Part shown: one piece after another, positions 1 to 11,200 of the stretch
Numbering within the stretch: position 1 is the first letter of the stretch
How the letters are laid out: every line of letters begins with the position of its first letter
NCBI GenBank assembly: GCA_018287875.1
Contig: JAGVVL010000018.1
Location: 992,001-1,056,000 of the forward strand
Direction of reading: 5' to 3'
Source: Nigrospora sphaerica
Taxonomy: Eukaryota; Ascomycota; Sordariomycetes; Amphisphaeriales; Apiosporaceae
Length of the DNA stretch: 64,000 nt
Made by a program: the position numbers and the translations under genes
Notes under the pieces: model-generated
The model's database searches: none
What the model saw: only the letters and a program-made list of their open reading frames with translations
Told to the model about the DNA's origin: nothing

Positions 1-956
1 GCTGCGTCTGTCCTATCGGATAGCTATGCTCGCTGGGCTCGTCTCTCCTCCTCTATAGCTCTTTTTATATCGTGGTTCCACCAGGCCTTGCCTCTCCCCT
101 TAGAGTGGCGGAGGGGGGCAACTAGGTCGGCTATCCGTGTTAGCTCCTTAGTTAACGTCTCAGTGTAGCTATCGATTTCTTCTGGTGTCTCGAGTTGCCC
201 TGGCTGTGGTAGGTATGCCGCCTCTGCCTTCACCTGGTCGTAGTCAGCTGTTTTCCAGCTGCGTCGTAGCCTGTCTTGGCGGTCTATACGGGGTCCAGCC
301 ACGCGTATCACCTGAGGGAGGTGATCGGATCCTGCGTATAGTGCGTATCCGTCATAGGCGACCCGGAGATCGTCTGTGGCCCAGGCTAGGTCGATCGTAG
401 AGTCTGCGCATCCTTTTCGTGTCCATGTTGGTGTTCCAGGGGGTGTGATCAGCTGGAGTCTCCAGGATTCTGCTAGCTGGAGCAGCTTATCAGCTGCCCT
501 ATGGGGTCGGACGTTGTATCCTCCCCAGACGGGGTGGTGGACGTTGAAGTCTCCCACAAGGACTGTTCGTCTTAGCTGGGGTTCGTTATGGAGGGCTTCG
601 ATAGCGGGTAGGTCCGATCTGCTGGTGGACCCAGGGGGAGGCGAGTATATGCAGATAACCGTTATGGGACCGTCTGGTAGTTGGATTGTAATACGACACC
701 TATCTGGCTGCGCCTCGTATGTCAACTGCGCTGGGGTGTACTTCTTGTTAATATAGATGCATGCCCTACCTCCCTCAGTTGCGTAGAGTAGGTAGTATAG
801 AGAGGATCTCGGGCAGTAGGTGGTCGGCATATTTGGGTTTCGCCAGGGCTCTTGGATAGCTAGGACGTCGTACTCTTCGGAGATGGCATCGACTACCGGG
901 ATCTGTGCTTTCTTGCTTTTCTGCGTGTTCCAGTGTAGGATCCTTAGCGCTGTCAT
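1..956 (-). pseudogene. LINE ORF2 N-terminus: APE-type endonuclease, interrupted by stop, continues off window
   Basis: ORF2 starts at ATG 956 and reads 310 codons to a TAG at 24-26; the same frame then continues open to the window edge. The segment is a complete apurinic-endonuclease-like domain of the exonuclease/endonuclease/phosphatase family. Visible motifs are the N-terminal HWNTQKSK (Asn), AIQEPW (metal-binding Glu), VGDFNVHH (Asp/Asn), a TIDLAW strand and the terminal GSDHLP (catalytic Asp-His). In LINEs this domain nicks target DNA for target-primed reverse transcription. All catalytic motifs are intact, but the TAG after the domain would cut off the reverse transcriptase. TAG could derive from CAG by a C-to-T change, as in repeat-induced point mutation, but one site is not evidence for RIP. 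Confidence 0.85.
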
Positions 957-2210
957 GGTCGAGCGTGGATGCTATTTAATGTTGGCTCCGGTGTTTCGAT
1001 GTCCATGTCGTCTATCTCTTCGTGGGTTCTGCTACGGGCTCTGCCAGTGCTTCTAGTACGGTAGCTGGTTGCTCGACGCTTCCGCGGCTGTACTGTCTGC
1101 CAATTTTCAGCTGTTGGCTTAAGGTGTTCTTGCGAGGGCAGTGCGAATCCCTTCGGTCTCGTAACATAAGCAGCCTTGGCGATCTGGACCTGCTCCTGGC
1201 GGACTGGACATTCCTTAGACCACGCGGTGTGTGGTCCTCGGCATGCTGGACAGCAATATCGGCTCTGATTCTCCGTTTCCGGGCATTCTTTTTCCTCGTG
1301 CTTAGTCGAGGAGCAGAGCCCGCATCGTCGTGCATGGCGGCAGACTCGGGCAATGTGTCCATATCGATAGCAGCGGTAACACTGCTTAAGCTGCGCTCCT
1401 TCAGCGAAAGGCTCGCATGGATAATAGCCATACTGCCAGATGAGGCCGTCTCGGCATAGTTGTTCTGCTTGTTGGACCGTGGCGACTGCGATATATAGAG
1501 TTGTGACCTTTCTCTATGGCTTCCTTGTTGATACCGTGGGCCACCACTAGGATCTTTCTCTTCTGGATAGAGGCATTCTCTCCGAAGGCCTCGGCAGTCC
1601 AGTCTAGGTCGGCTTCTAGGGCTTGTTTTTCCGCCGCTGTCTTGCATGTGATGGCGTAGTCTCCGCTAGGGAGCTTGCGTGCTGCTACTGCTGCCTCTCT
1701 CCCTGCGGCGGCGTTGACCTTGCGAACGATCTCTGCGTAGGTGCGTCCTTCTGTCTCTGTGGCCTTAATGGTGATCTCTCGTTCCTGACGGGGAGGAAGC
1801 GCCTTAGCTATCTGAGGGGCTCTAGGTAAGGGAGCGGCGGTTATAGCGGTGGTAGCAGCAGCGTATGTCTTAGGGGCCTTGATATCCTTATGGATAGCCT
1901 GGAGCGTGTTCTCGATGGCATCGATGCGTCTCTCGATGCTAGTCTGGCTATCTGGTTCCTTAGCTGCCGCCTCTAGGACCGGGATGGCGGCTTGTATGGC
2001 TGCAACCAGGGTCGCAACGTCGGAATCACCAGCTAAGAAGCGTCTGAGGCTGATTACGGTGCTGCGAATGGCTTCTGGACTGCGTCCAGGTGCCGTGTTG
2101 CTGCTTGGCGATGGTGTTCTTGAGTCCGGAGGTGACGGCTCGGGGGGTGGGGCGGGCCTATGGCGGCTCCCGCCACCCGCGCTTTGCCTCGGGGGTGGTG
2201 AATCGACCAT
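953..2210 (-). pseudogene. LINE ORF1 (gag-like, three zinc knuckles), frameshifted
   Basis: The protein begins at ATG 2210 with a Pro/Ser-rich N-terminus and continues through a helical middle to about position 1510. There the reading frame shifts by one base around the sequence GAGAAAGG (about 1505-1516). In the shifted frame the reading runs to TGA 953-955 and contains three cysteine-histidine knuckles: two perfect CX2CX4HX4C motifs and a third CX2CX3HX6C motif, between about 1385 and 1200. These are nucleic-acid-binding knuckles typical of LINE ORF1 proteins that coat element RNA. The original frame instead ends at 1401 in a non-homologous tail, so the break is real in this sequence. It could be decay or a single-base sequencing error in a purine run. 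Confidence 0.8.
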
Positions 2211-2290
2211 TTCTAGGCTAAATGAAGCCCTAGGAACAGTTTCCGGGCTATCCGGTAGCTTATAGAGTCGCGGTTGTGAAGTTATCGCTG

Positions 2291-4500
2291 TGTGGGGTCG
2301 GTTTCGAAAAGGTTTTTCACTACCACAGGGATTAATATTGTGGCTAGAAGGTGCCGCCGGACTTTCCGATATACACCCACATACTGAAGGGGCGCATCTC
2401 CAATGTTGGCTTCATCCCACATTCCAACAGCGCCCAGAGTATTTTTTAGGGTGGTGGGAATGGACTGATGTTGTCGCGTCCAAAGCGCGCGGCATTGGAA
2501 AAACCCAGGTGTCCAACCGGCTCACAAATGTGCAGGACGCGAAGGAATCAGACTGAGCTGCCCGCAACGTGGTCGGGTTAGTCAAGCGCCGTGGGGTTGA
2601 AGTTGCACATACAGTATCGTCACGGGACTAAAGTGGCTCGCCCGCCCAATTGGAGGCGTTCCGAAGTGGCTACTGCAGCCTTCAGCTTGAATAAAGTATA
2701 TCTATTGTCGAAATCTCGATGCCACGCGGCTGATTGGCCCTGCCGCGATGATCATGGACCGAAACGTTCATGTGGGGACGCGGGTGTACCCTCGCGTGTG
2801 GAAGAGCGTGGGAGAAGGGCCGAGGAGGCATCGCATGGAAAGCCATTGATGGCTGCCGTGCATCTGGCCGGTAATCCCCTGCGAACGCGGGGCGCACGGC
2901 AGCGCGGGAGGCTGCAGCGGGATGTAATCAACATAATGGGCAAGTTGAAAACCCCGCGATTTGAAGGTATGCATACCCAAGTAGATTGGATGGGTATGGG
3001 GAGATGCTTGCTTGGGGTGTCTCGCTTATATTAATCGCCTCTTTTGCTTCCCAACCCTCGAGTCTTAGCCTCCTGTATGATGCCTGCCTAGGCGGTGGTA
3101 TTCAAGCCTGGCCCAGGCAGGCAAATACGTTCCACGAAGGATCCCGACGTGGTCAATGGATCGGCGGGTGGCAGTGCCCGCGATAACCTTGGCTTTGGCG
3201 TTTGCGAGAAGAAAATCGCGGCCTTGGACTTGACCAGAAAAGCAAGGTTGCAGGTCATGCCCCTCTACTTATACGCGACGATTGAGTCATGAGCCGTCCC
3301 CGGAGCAGAAGAAATACGGCGGAGAGAGAGGGGTTAGTGGCCGCAGCTGCTCGTGGGAGGTCATCCGAGGACAAGCGGGAGGTTGCCGAGAATGGAAGCC
3401 AAGCAGCTTGAGGACATCCACCCACCCCTACCTAATGTACTTCGGTAGGTCATGACTGAGGGGAAGGGGTGATCCAAGTTGGAGAAGCTGCAAGTGCCCA
3501 TCACAGTTCTGTCTATTTGAGGAGGCTCGGCAAAAACCTTGGGTACCACCCATCCATCATGGCGTCCATCTGGGGATCGTTGCCCCGCTCGGAAGCTGTG
3601 AACCACTCAGCTTGCTTCGTTTTCCGCTCCGTCGGTAGGGATGGCGACGATCCACTCTGGGCTGTCATAGAAACACAGGCGGCGAGCGCGCATTTGGAGG
3701 CTCACTCGCGTGGGCGCGTGCGTGGGCGTGGGCGTGGTCCAGACAGGATGCGGCTCTGCCAACGCCGGCCTCGTTAGCCTCGTTGGGCTCCCAGTGCCAT
3801 TTCACAGGTGGGGGGATGCATGCTTCCATTTCCTTTCCAGGCGGATGGACGGGACGGTTCGCCGGGCTAGGAAAACCCTGTGTTTGTTTCGTGGGATCTG
3901 CCCACGGCGCTCCGGATGCAGCCGACAAGGATGGGGGTCCGCAAGGGCGCTGGCAAGATTGAACCAGGGGATGCCAAGCACCGTCTTCTCTGGGGCGGGC
4001 AATCAATCTGGTACGCTGCGGCTCTGCTGTAATCTGCTAAGCACCAACGTGCCCATAACCCCCTCCGGCGCGCGCGCGCTTGTGTGCTTTGCCTCCCCTT
4101 TTTCAGCGGGCCTTCTACTGAGTAGGGGCGTTGGTGGGCACTGGCCAAGACCTCGTGGCGCCGCCGTCCCATTTCGGTCCCGGTACGAAGCCCCGTCAGA
4201 TGAGACGCCAAGGGCCTTGGCCGCAATCAACTTGCTGCGGCGTCTGCCGTCGTGCCCGTCACCACTTCGACCACAACCGCCTGCCTTTTGCCCGATGCGG
4301 CCATTATGCTCCTGGCGCCAACCGCCACACACCGTTGGTTGAGGCGAGCGCCGGCTGGAGGTCGGCATTGGCAACGCCCAGAACGCTGCCGGTGGGGTCA
4401 TAATGGATGTGAGGAACAGACCCGTACCGGAGGTACGATGGGAGTGAATGTGCTCCAGCTTCCAGGACCGCCACTTCCGAGCAGGGAAGCCAGCGGAAGA
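2291..4500. other. Intergenic, no gene recognised
   Basis: About 2.2 kb of GC-rich DNA between the retrotransposon and the LPMO promoter. Open frames here overlap on both strands, lack conserved motifs and show no exon-like codon bias. I see no RNA gene or repeat. The right part is presumably the LPMO upstream regulatory region. Confidence 0.6.
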
Positions 4501-4523
4501 ATATTCCCCAGCCGACGGATCTG

Positions 4524-4529
4524 TATAAG
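4524..4529 (+). promoter_or_regulatory. Candidate TATA box of the AA9 LPMO gene
   Basis: TATAAG lies 180 bp before the LPMO start codon, giving a 5' leader of roughly 150 nt if transcription starts about 30 bp downstream. The leader is pyrimidine-rich (CT-rich tracts at 4565-4705), which is common in highly expressed filamentous-fungal genes. No transcript data are available. Confidence 0.4.
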
Positions 4530-4708
4530 ATGGACGGCTTCGCTGTCGATATACACATCTTAGAACTCTCTCTCCACAACGCACCACCCACCTTCACTTC
4601 TTTCCTCCACGTTCTTTATCAGACTCGCTCCGGCCGGGCTTCGACGATCTTGCTGATCCTTCCACTCTCTTTCACCCCATCGCCACCCCCTCTTTCACCA
4701 TCATCACC

Positions 4709-5644
4709 ATGAAGGCTACCGCCAGCATCGCCCTCGGCCTGCTCGCCTCGCCCCTCGTGCAGGCCCACTACATCTTCTCCCAGGTCATCCACAACGGCAA
4801 GGCCGTCGGTGGCGACTACACGTACATCCGCAAGAACAGCAACTCGTACATGCCCTCCTTCACCAACGACGTCGTCAACTCGCCCAACCTGCGCTGCAAC
4901 TCGGGCGCCACGGCCGGCTCCGCCAAGACTCTCGAGGTCGCCGCCGGCGACAAGATCGGCTTCAAGCTCTGGTTCAACGAGCTCATCGAGCACCCCGGCC
5001 CCGGCTTCGTCTACATGTCGCGCGCCCCCAACGACAACGTCAACACCTACGACGGTTCCGGCGACTGGTTCAAGGTCTTCGAGACGGGCCTGTGCGGCGG
5101 CAAGGCCAGCCAGGACACGGCCTGGTGCACCTGGCAGAAGGACCGCATCGAGTACACCATCCCCAAGGACTTGCCTTCGGGTGAGTACCTCGTGCGTGTC
5201 GAGCACATCGCCATCCACGAAAGCCACGTCGGAAAGGCCCAGTTTTACCATGAATGTGCCCAGCTGAAGGTCACTGGCGGCGGCAACGGCACCCCTGGGC
5301 CCCTGGCCAAGATTCCCGGCATCTACAAGGCCACCGATGCCGGCATTGCCTACAACAAGTGGACCAACAACCCTGCTCCCTACACCATGCCCGGCCCCAA
5401 GGTCTGGGCCGCCGGCAGCAGCTCCGGCGGCGGCAGCAGCGCCGCGCCCGCCCCTGCCCCTGAGGCCGCACCCGCCCCCGTCGAGGAGGCTGCCCCTAGC
5501 CCCCCGGCCGGCGGAGCCCCCGCCGCCGCCGGTGCCGCCTTGTGGGCCCAGTGCGGCGGTGGCAGCGGCTACACCGGCACCAAGACGTGCGCTCAGGGCA
5601 CCTGCCAGCAGATGAACCCCTGGTACAGCCAGTGCCGCCCTTAG
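4709..5644 (+). CDS. AA9 lytic polysaccharide monooxygenase with C-terminal CBM1
   Basis: Intronless 311-residue secreted copper enzyme that oxidatively cleaves cellulose or related glucans. The signal peptide (1-19, ending VQA) leaves His20 as the new N-terminus, the first ligand of the copper histidine brace. His95 in NELIEHPGPG is the second ligand, and Gln178 and Tyr180 in GKAQFYHEC match the conserved second-sphere Gln and axial Tyr of AA9. The catalytic domain ends near residue 230. A Pro/Ala/Ser/Gly-rich linker (about 232-278) follows, then a CBM1 (about 279-311) with four cysteines and the aromatic pattern ending NPWYSQC. The start is the first ATG, in a good context (ACCATGA), and gives an exact signal peptide. 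Electrons may come from the cellobiose dehydrogenase at 31.5-34.0 kb. C1/C4 regioselectivity cannot be read from this. Confidence 0.96.
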   Translation: MKATASIALGLLASPLVQAHYIFSQVIHNGKAVGGDYTYIRKNSNSYMPSFTNDVVNSPNLRCNSGATAGSAKTLEVAAGDKIGFKLWFNELIEHPGPGFVYMSRAPNDNVNTYDGSGDWFKVFETGLCGGKASQDTAWCTWQKDRIEYTIPKDLPSGEYLVRVEHIAIHESHVGKAQFYHECAQLKVTGGGNGTPGPLAKIPGIYKATDAGIAYNKWTNNPAPYTMPGPKVWAAGSSSGGGSSAAPAPAPEAAPAPVEEAAPSPPAGGAPAAAGAALWAQCGGGSGYTGTKTCAQGTCQQMNPWYSQCRP

Positions 5645-7651
5645 GCGTTTTCTTCCTCTGCCTCCTCGCCCCCTGATCGGTCCCTCGAGTATTCGATTTT
5701 CGTTCGCCCTGGTCGGCTCTGAGTGGTGTCGGGCCCTGGAAGGCTCTCGAGGCGGCGGCCCCCATTCCCCCTTTCTCCTGGGAGCGGGCTGCCCTTCTTT
5801 CAGTTGTACATATATATATATATAAACCTGGGTGTTGTCGTATACTACGCGCGCCGTACACATTTAGAATTCGTACATTTCCACCCACGTTTGCGAATGC
5901 TCCCATCGTGCCGTGATCGCGTCGGTTTGCTGTTCTCGCTGCCGCAATATGCATAGGTTAGGTCCGTGCCTACTAGATCCCTGGAAGTGGATAATTCGGG
6001 AGTAAGTCATGAAGAGAGAGATAGAGAGAGAGAAAGGGAGGAAGAAAAATTGAGAAAACGCGAGAAAGAGAGAAAGAAAGATATAGAGAAAGGGTTGCCC
6101 ACATATGCGGAAAGGGCTCACAATCGATAACGCCGGCATCCTCGGGAATCCGTAGGGGCTGACGTATCAGAAATCCAACCTCTAGGATCTTGTCCAAGCG
6201 GGAACACATGTCACGGCAGAACAGGGGGGAGGGGGTGTGGTTCGGAAATGGCAACCGAGAAACGCCCAAGTTCTCCCAAAACCTCTATGACTTCCAGGAG
6301 GGCCGATAGAAGAAGCGGCCAAGGATGGTCAGGGGTCGAAGCAGGAGATAGGGCGGAATACAAGGCGGGCGATATTCCCCGGCCCCCTCCCCAAGGGATC
6401 GTGGCTGCAATTTTACCTCACGAAGCACGCAGCCCTGGAGGTTATTGTGAACAGATCCGCTCGCCGAGCCTCAGCCTTCCATCAAATCCCGCCCAGCATG
6501 CTATCACGGGGGAAGACCGAGGAGAAGCGATGATGCGGCGGGGAGGACTCGCAGGATTGGGGCATTAATCACAAAATGATTTCCGCCACACTTGACAAAG
6601 GCATCCTACCTAAGCCGCCCCGAAGCGCCATCTCGACCTTTCGGGTGCGTGATCGGTTGGAAGCGAAATACGCATCCCAAGTCCTAGGGGAGGAAACACG
6701 GTGAGAGGGCACGCACGTTCTCGACGGGTTTGCGTATCCCAACCCGGACCAAGAGCAGCCCTGACACTCGCGTTTTTACCCTGTAGTCGTTTATGTCTCG
6801 CAAGTCCGGGTCTTCCACATTCTCCGTGTCCGGTGCTGGAGTATCCACGTTTGTAGCCCGGCCTCGAGCATAAGGGCTGTTCGAGGTGTGAGGGAGGTAG
6901 TGTATGAGGGACTGCGTGTGGAGACTAAGAGCAATAGAATTCCTAGTTACCTCCTAGATAAGCACCTGTATGAAATAGTACTGTACGAGTATCTCCCCGC
7001 TGGAGCCGGTCTCGTCCAGTTGGGTGCTGATTTGAGCGGCGTATGGCTGATCGAATGTTGGGAGATAACCTGAGCAGGTCACACCTATCTTGAGTAGTCC
7101 TGCCGACCTGACTTACGCTCCACTACCAGAATACTTGAACTCCAATCCGCGAAGTGGACTTGATTGAAGTCGAAGTCATTGAAGCCTACTTGAAGTCGAG
7201 GTAAATGAAGCTTATGACCGTGACCACATCTGCCTTATTCGCAGTACAGTAGTTACCCTATGCAGCTATTAATATCGGCACCAGGCGGCGATTGCTGGGG
7301 CGAGTCAACCACTTGATGACGACACAATTTGTGGGCCATAAAGCAAATTGTTTTACGAAACAAATAAACGCAACTCAAAATGTCTCGTTGCCCCTGCTGA
7401 TGGGATTCCAATTTTTTGACCTATTCCAGCCCCATCGGACAGCTACTCGTTCAACAATTGGCACAGGAGAGTCAGGTTACTTTGTTCATAGATTCATTAC
7501 GTTCATAACCGTATGAGGCCACTTATGAATGATGCCTAATATGACATCGCTCATCCCATTCCGTACGCTGAAAAGCAAAGTGTAATGATGCCAGAAAATG
7601 CCCCGGTCTTCGGACCGTTGGGACGCAAGCGTAGGCGCGGCCGCGGGGGCC
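5645..7651. other. Convergent intergenic region with simple repeats
   Basis: Two kilobases between the 3' end of the LPMO gene and the 3' end of the small minus-strand gene. It holds a (TA)n run at 5811-5824 in the LPMO 3' region and a long purine (GA-rich) tract at about 6009-6093. The part from 6880 to 7600 is lower in GC. No gene with conserved motifs was seen. Confidence 0.6.
6009..6093. repeat. Purine-rich GA/GAAA low-complexity tract
   Basis: About 85 bp of almost pure A/G on the plus strand (GAGAGAGATAGAGAGAG-like followed by GAAA units). Such polypurine tracts are polymorphic and can adopt triplex structures. It lies between two convergent genes, so it may simply be slippage-derived. 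Confidence 0.8.
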
Positions 7652-8253
7652 CTAGTGCTCACTGGCGACGGTCTCGGCGCTCTCGGGGAGGCGCTCCTCG
7701 GCCGGGGGGTGGAAGTCAACCTTGGACTTGGCGCCCTTAACGACGCCCTCGGGCAGGTCGGCGCCCTTCTGGCGGACGGGGTCGGGGCCGCCGTTGGCGC
7801 CGACGCCCTCTAGGCCCGAGCGCTCCTTCTTTCTCTTCCACTTGCCGTCCTTGTGCAACTCCCTACCAGTCTGTCCATGGAGCGGCCGGCCGTAGCCCTG
7901 GTGCACGTCAGCCGACGTCGCGCCGCCCAGCGTCTCCTCCGTCGCCGTCGAGCCCACGCCCTCCTGCGTCGGCACCTCACCCTCGGGCCGCGGCTGGAAC
8001 GTCGCCTCGGCGGGCGCCGAGCCGGCCGGCACCGCCGTCGCGTGGAACTCAGGCTTTGCGTCGTTGCCCACCAGCACGCCGGGCGCGTGGCCGTTGGTCA
8101 TCATGGGCTCAGAAGGGGGCACGCGGCTGGAGAACTGGGGAAGGGGTTTCCATGTTAGCAGGTGCGGGGGATTGGTGGGGATGAACAAGGGCATGTATTG
8201 CTAACCTCTTCGTGCTTGGCCTCCATGGACTCGGCGTTCCTGGTAGCAGACAT
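7652..8253 (-). CDS. Small hydrophilic protein of unknown function (two exons)
   Basis: Exon 1 is 8206-8253 (16 codons from ATG 8253-8251) and exon 2 is 7652-8134, joined across a 71-bp phase-0 intron with donor GTTAGC, a textbook branch site TGCTAAC and acceptor CCCCAG. The 176-residue product has no signal peptide or membrane segment. It is rich in Gly, Pro, Glu and Lys and probably disordered. A central segment (HGQTGRELHKDGKWKRKKE) is strongly basic and may be the conserved core; the C-terminus is acidic. I do not recognise a catalytic family. Composition resembles small stress or desiccation-associated fungal proteins, but that is only an impression. The well-formed intron and the frame continuity across it make a real gene likely. 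Confidence 0.75.
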
Positions 8254-11200
8254 GGTGTTTAGGTTGATATTTGGTGTTACTCGATAGGCTGGTCGCAACA
8301 GGCGATGATAGTAGGACCGGGATGGGCGAGTTGCGTAGCTGATTAGAAAGCGGGATGTGATGAAAGATGGGTGAATGAATAAATGGAAGAGGTGTGCGCG
8401 GTGCCTCTCGTGTTCAAATACCCGGCTCTGGGCTGTTTTTCAAGTCATGGAACTCATCACGGGATGATGTCAAGGCATTGCACCACCCCTCGATGAGGGC
8501 GCGGCCAAGGGACGCTTGTGACATCATGAATGTGCAAACTCGACGCCTTTGTCAGACACGGGCGGGCACAGAATGGCATTTTTGGACAGGAACAGACATA
8601 AAGCCTTTGACCGCGTTACGATAGTGCAAAAAGGACTGGCGGTGCTGGACGCGATCAGCTTGATATTGTGGAGCTGTGATATCAGTATGGCCGCCATAGG
8701 ACTCATATGATTTCATGACCGGAGCTTTTGGAGCGGAGGACAGCAGCTGCACGACGAGCACCCGCCTGCGGCTCGCGGTAGTTTTTTTGGGGGGGGAGGG
8801 TAGCAGGGGAGGTGGGGATTGGCTCTCGCGTTTCCTCCCTCTGTAGCTCTCTCTCCTATCGAAGCCAACAACCGAATACCAGGAGCACATACGGGACGGA
8901 CAGTCAGCCGATGGAGAGCGGTCCGAAGCCATCCACTCCGAATCACTTTGTACTGACGGGTAGGCCCCCACCGCGGCTGAGGTCTATCCCCAGAACCCCC
9001 TCCCCTCAGCCTCACCATCGAGGCTCGTCCCGCCCGGCCAGAAACCATGTTAGCTTCCGGGGCGGCCGCCAGACACGAAAAGGGCAGTGCCATGTCCCCG
9101 GATGGGGGCATCGAGATGGATCCCCTGCGGTTGCGTGGCTGGTGGTGGCTGTGATAGACGTCAGCCCTTTTGTGGCGGCGTGTACCCACTTAGGTTTGTC
9201 AGTCATCGCTGGCCTATCGTACGAGGACGACTGGGAGGGGATAGTCAAGAGAGTAAAAAGTGCCAAGAAAAGAGCCTGCAACCAGTCCGCGCCGTCTCAA
9301 CACTCGGCCGGCCCAGCAACACAATAGTCAGGCCATGTTATTGACGTTCCGAGCGCCGCTTCAACCGCGGGCGGGTGTTTGTATCTACCTCGGGTAGACA
9401 GCCCGCAAAGGCAATATTTGTCCATACGCGCGTCGAGGGTGGGCGGGCGCTGCAAAGGCTGCAGCCAACAAAAGCCTCCATGGTGGCACCACGCACATGG
9501 TCCCGTTTCGGAGTGCGCATAGCGCCCGGGGCGGAAGCCTCCCCCCCAAAAAGCAGCCGCACGAGGCCGCCCCCTCGGGCCCGTATTCGAGATGCGGTGG
9601 CCTACGGAAGCCCCATTTGGAAAACACGGAGATGCAGCCGGCACCCTCAGTCAGACGAATGGGACTGCCGGGCCGTGAGCAATGTCAGCATCCTCCAGAT
9701 TATTTCCTCGCTCGTGCTACGGAGTGTAAACCAGGTGGAGGATTGGCCCACTAAGTCAGGCGGTGGATGGGCGTGGCCCGTGCCTGGCCCGCACGATGGA
9801 TACTACGGAGTAGCATGGAAGCAGATGGGAAAAATAGAATCAAGGTCAGCCAGGAACCAGGGTGATGATGTAATGGCGCCAACAGGCTGGTTTCGTATAC
9901 AACGAGCCCCGTTCTTTTAACGTTGACGATAAGAGATTGCGGTTTCGTACAAGCAGAGACGGGGCAGGGCCAGGAGAGCCGTGGTGCGGGTGCAAAAAGC
10001 ATGCGCGCGCGCGCGCGCCTGCCGAACCATGCAGGGTCAACAGGGGCCGACGAGGCCGCGAGGCACACACGAGGGACGGTGGGATGAGTCGTCGCATACC
10101 TTTTGCCCCGTGGCACCGTCCATGGATTTTCCGAGGGACTGCCTCCCTACCAGACGTCCCGCCCACACGACGGCCCAACGGTACGGATTACTGCATGTAT
10201 GACGTTTCCATGGCCAGCCGCTGCTGGATGGGCACGGGCATCCTGCTAGATCCCGATCGCGTCCTGAGACCGACCTGGTCTGGTCTGACCAAACCGGATT
10301 TACGTGATTGCCCTGGCGCCGAGGCTTGCGAGGGAGTGGGAGGGAGGGAGCCGGACTGGTAACAGGAACCGCCTACTTCCAACGGATAGGTGGCCAGAAG
10401 GGAGGGGCCCTGACGGTACGAAGCAGCCCTGGTCGCATCGACTGCCTGCAGCGCATGCTCGTCCGGGCGCGCCCCGGCTAATAATACTTGTACGCAGTAC
10501 ATAACAGTATCACGGCAGGGATGTCGCTCAAGTGAACGCGGTGGACGGGGGTTGGATGCCCGGTGAACCACCCCGAGTCAGCCAGTTTACTGTGACCAGC
10601 CTGCTTTGCGCTCCCCTTGGCCGGGCCAGCACCCGCCCACCGGTCCAAAGTCAGGGCCCGGAACTCCTGGTGGTCTGAACCCCCCAAGTGCTGCCGTCAT
10701 GCTCAGAAGCTGGGAGCTGGGACGGGCCCCGGTTGCGGTTGTTATTAAGCCAACCACACGACGGTCGTGTCAAGCTTTGCGCGCAAGCCTGTCTGATCGA
10801 CAGGCAGGCTAAGCCCTGTTTAACGCACGAGTTGGCTTGGTGGCTGTTTTCTTTTGGTCTCCCGTGCGCTCCAGACGCCAACAAAGAGCGATGCGCAGCA
10901 AGTGCAAAGAGGGGAGCCGCCGCCAAAGGTTGTGAAGGTCCGTGGCGACAAAAGAAGTGCAGATGGGACGCGACGCACCACGCATGCGGACAAGGGAAAA
11001 GGGACCAAGGGCCGCTGGTTCATGGCCGTTGAGGCTGCATACGACGTCGACAAGGACAGGTCGTGGCAGGCAGCCAATGAGGCCCCTTCGGCAACACAGA
11101 TGCGAACCAATTCGGGAGCCGGCTTGCTCATTTCCCGCACCTCCCGGCCAAGGCTGGATCGCGGCGGTATGGATGTTTATTAGCCGCAACGGTACCTAAA

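Larger units (their letters stand above)
1..2290 (-). mobile_element. Non-LTR (LINE, Tad-like) retrotransposon, 5' part, decayed, cut by window edge
   Basis: Two consecutive minus-strand frames have the order typical of fungal LINEs: a gag-like ORF1 with CCHC zinc knuckles, then an ORF2 opening with an APE-type endonuclease. The ORF1 stop and ORF2 start overlap as ATGA (953-956), the arrangement used for coupled translation in such elements. The reverse transcriptase part of ORF2 and the 3' tail would lie left of position 1. The right (5') boundary near 2290 is a guess: coding character ends at 2210 and no target-site duplication was found. A frameshift in ORF1 and a stop codon in ORF2 suggest a dead copy. 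Assignment to the Tad clade is inferred from layout and fungal host; the RT sequence needed to prove it is not in the window. Confidence 0.85.

Noticed and set aside
4619..5863. 414-codon minus-strand frame overlapping the LPMO gene
   Set aside because: Mirror frame of the GC-rich LPMO coding sequence; Gly/Ala/Val runs only.
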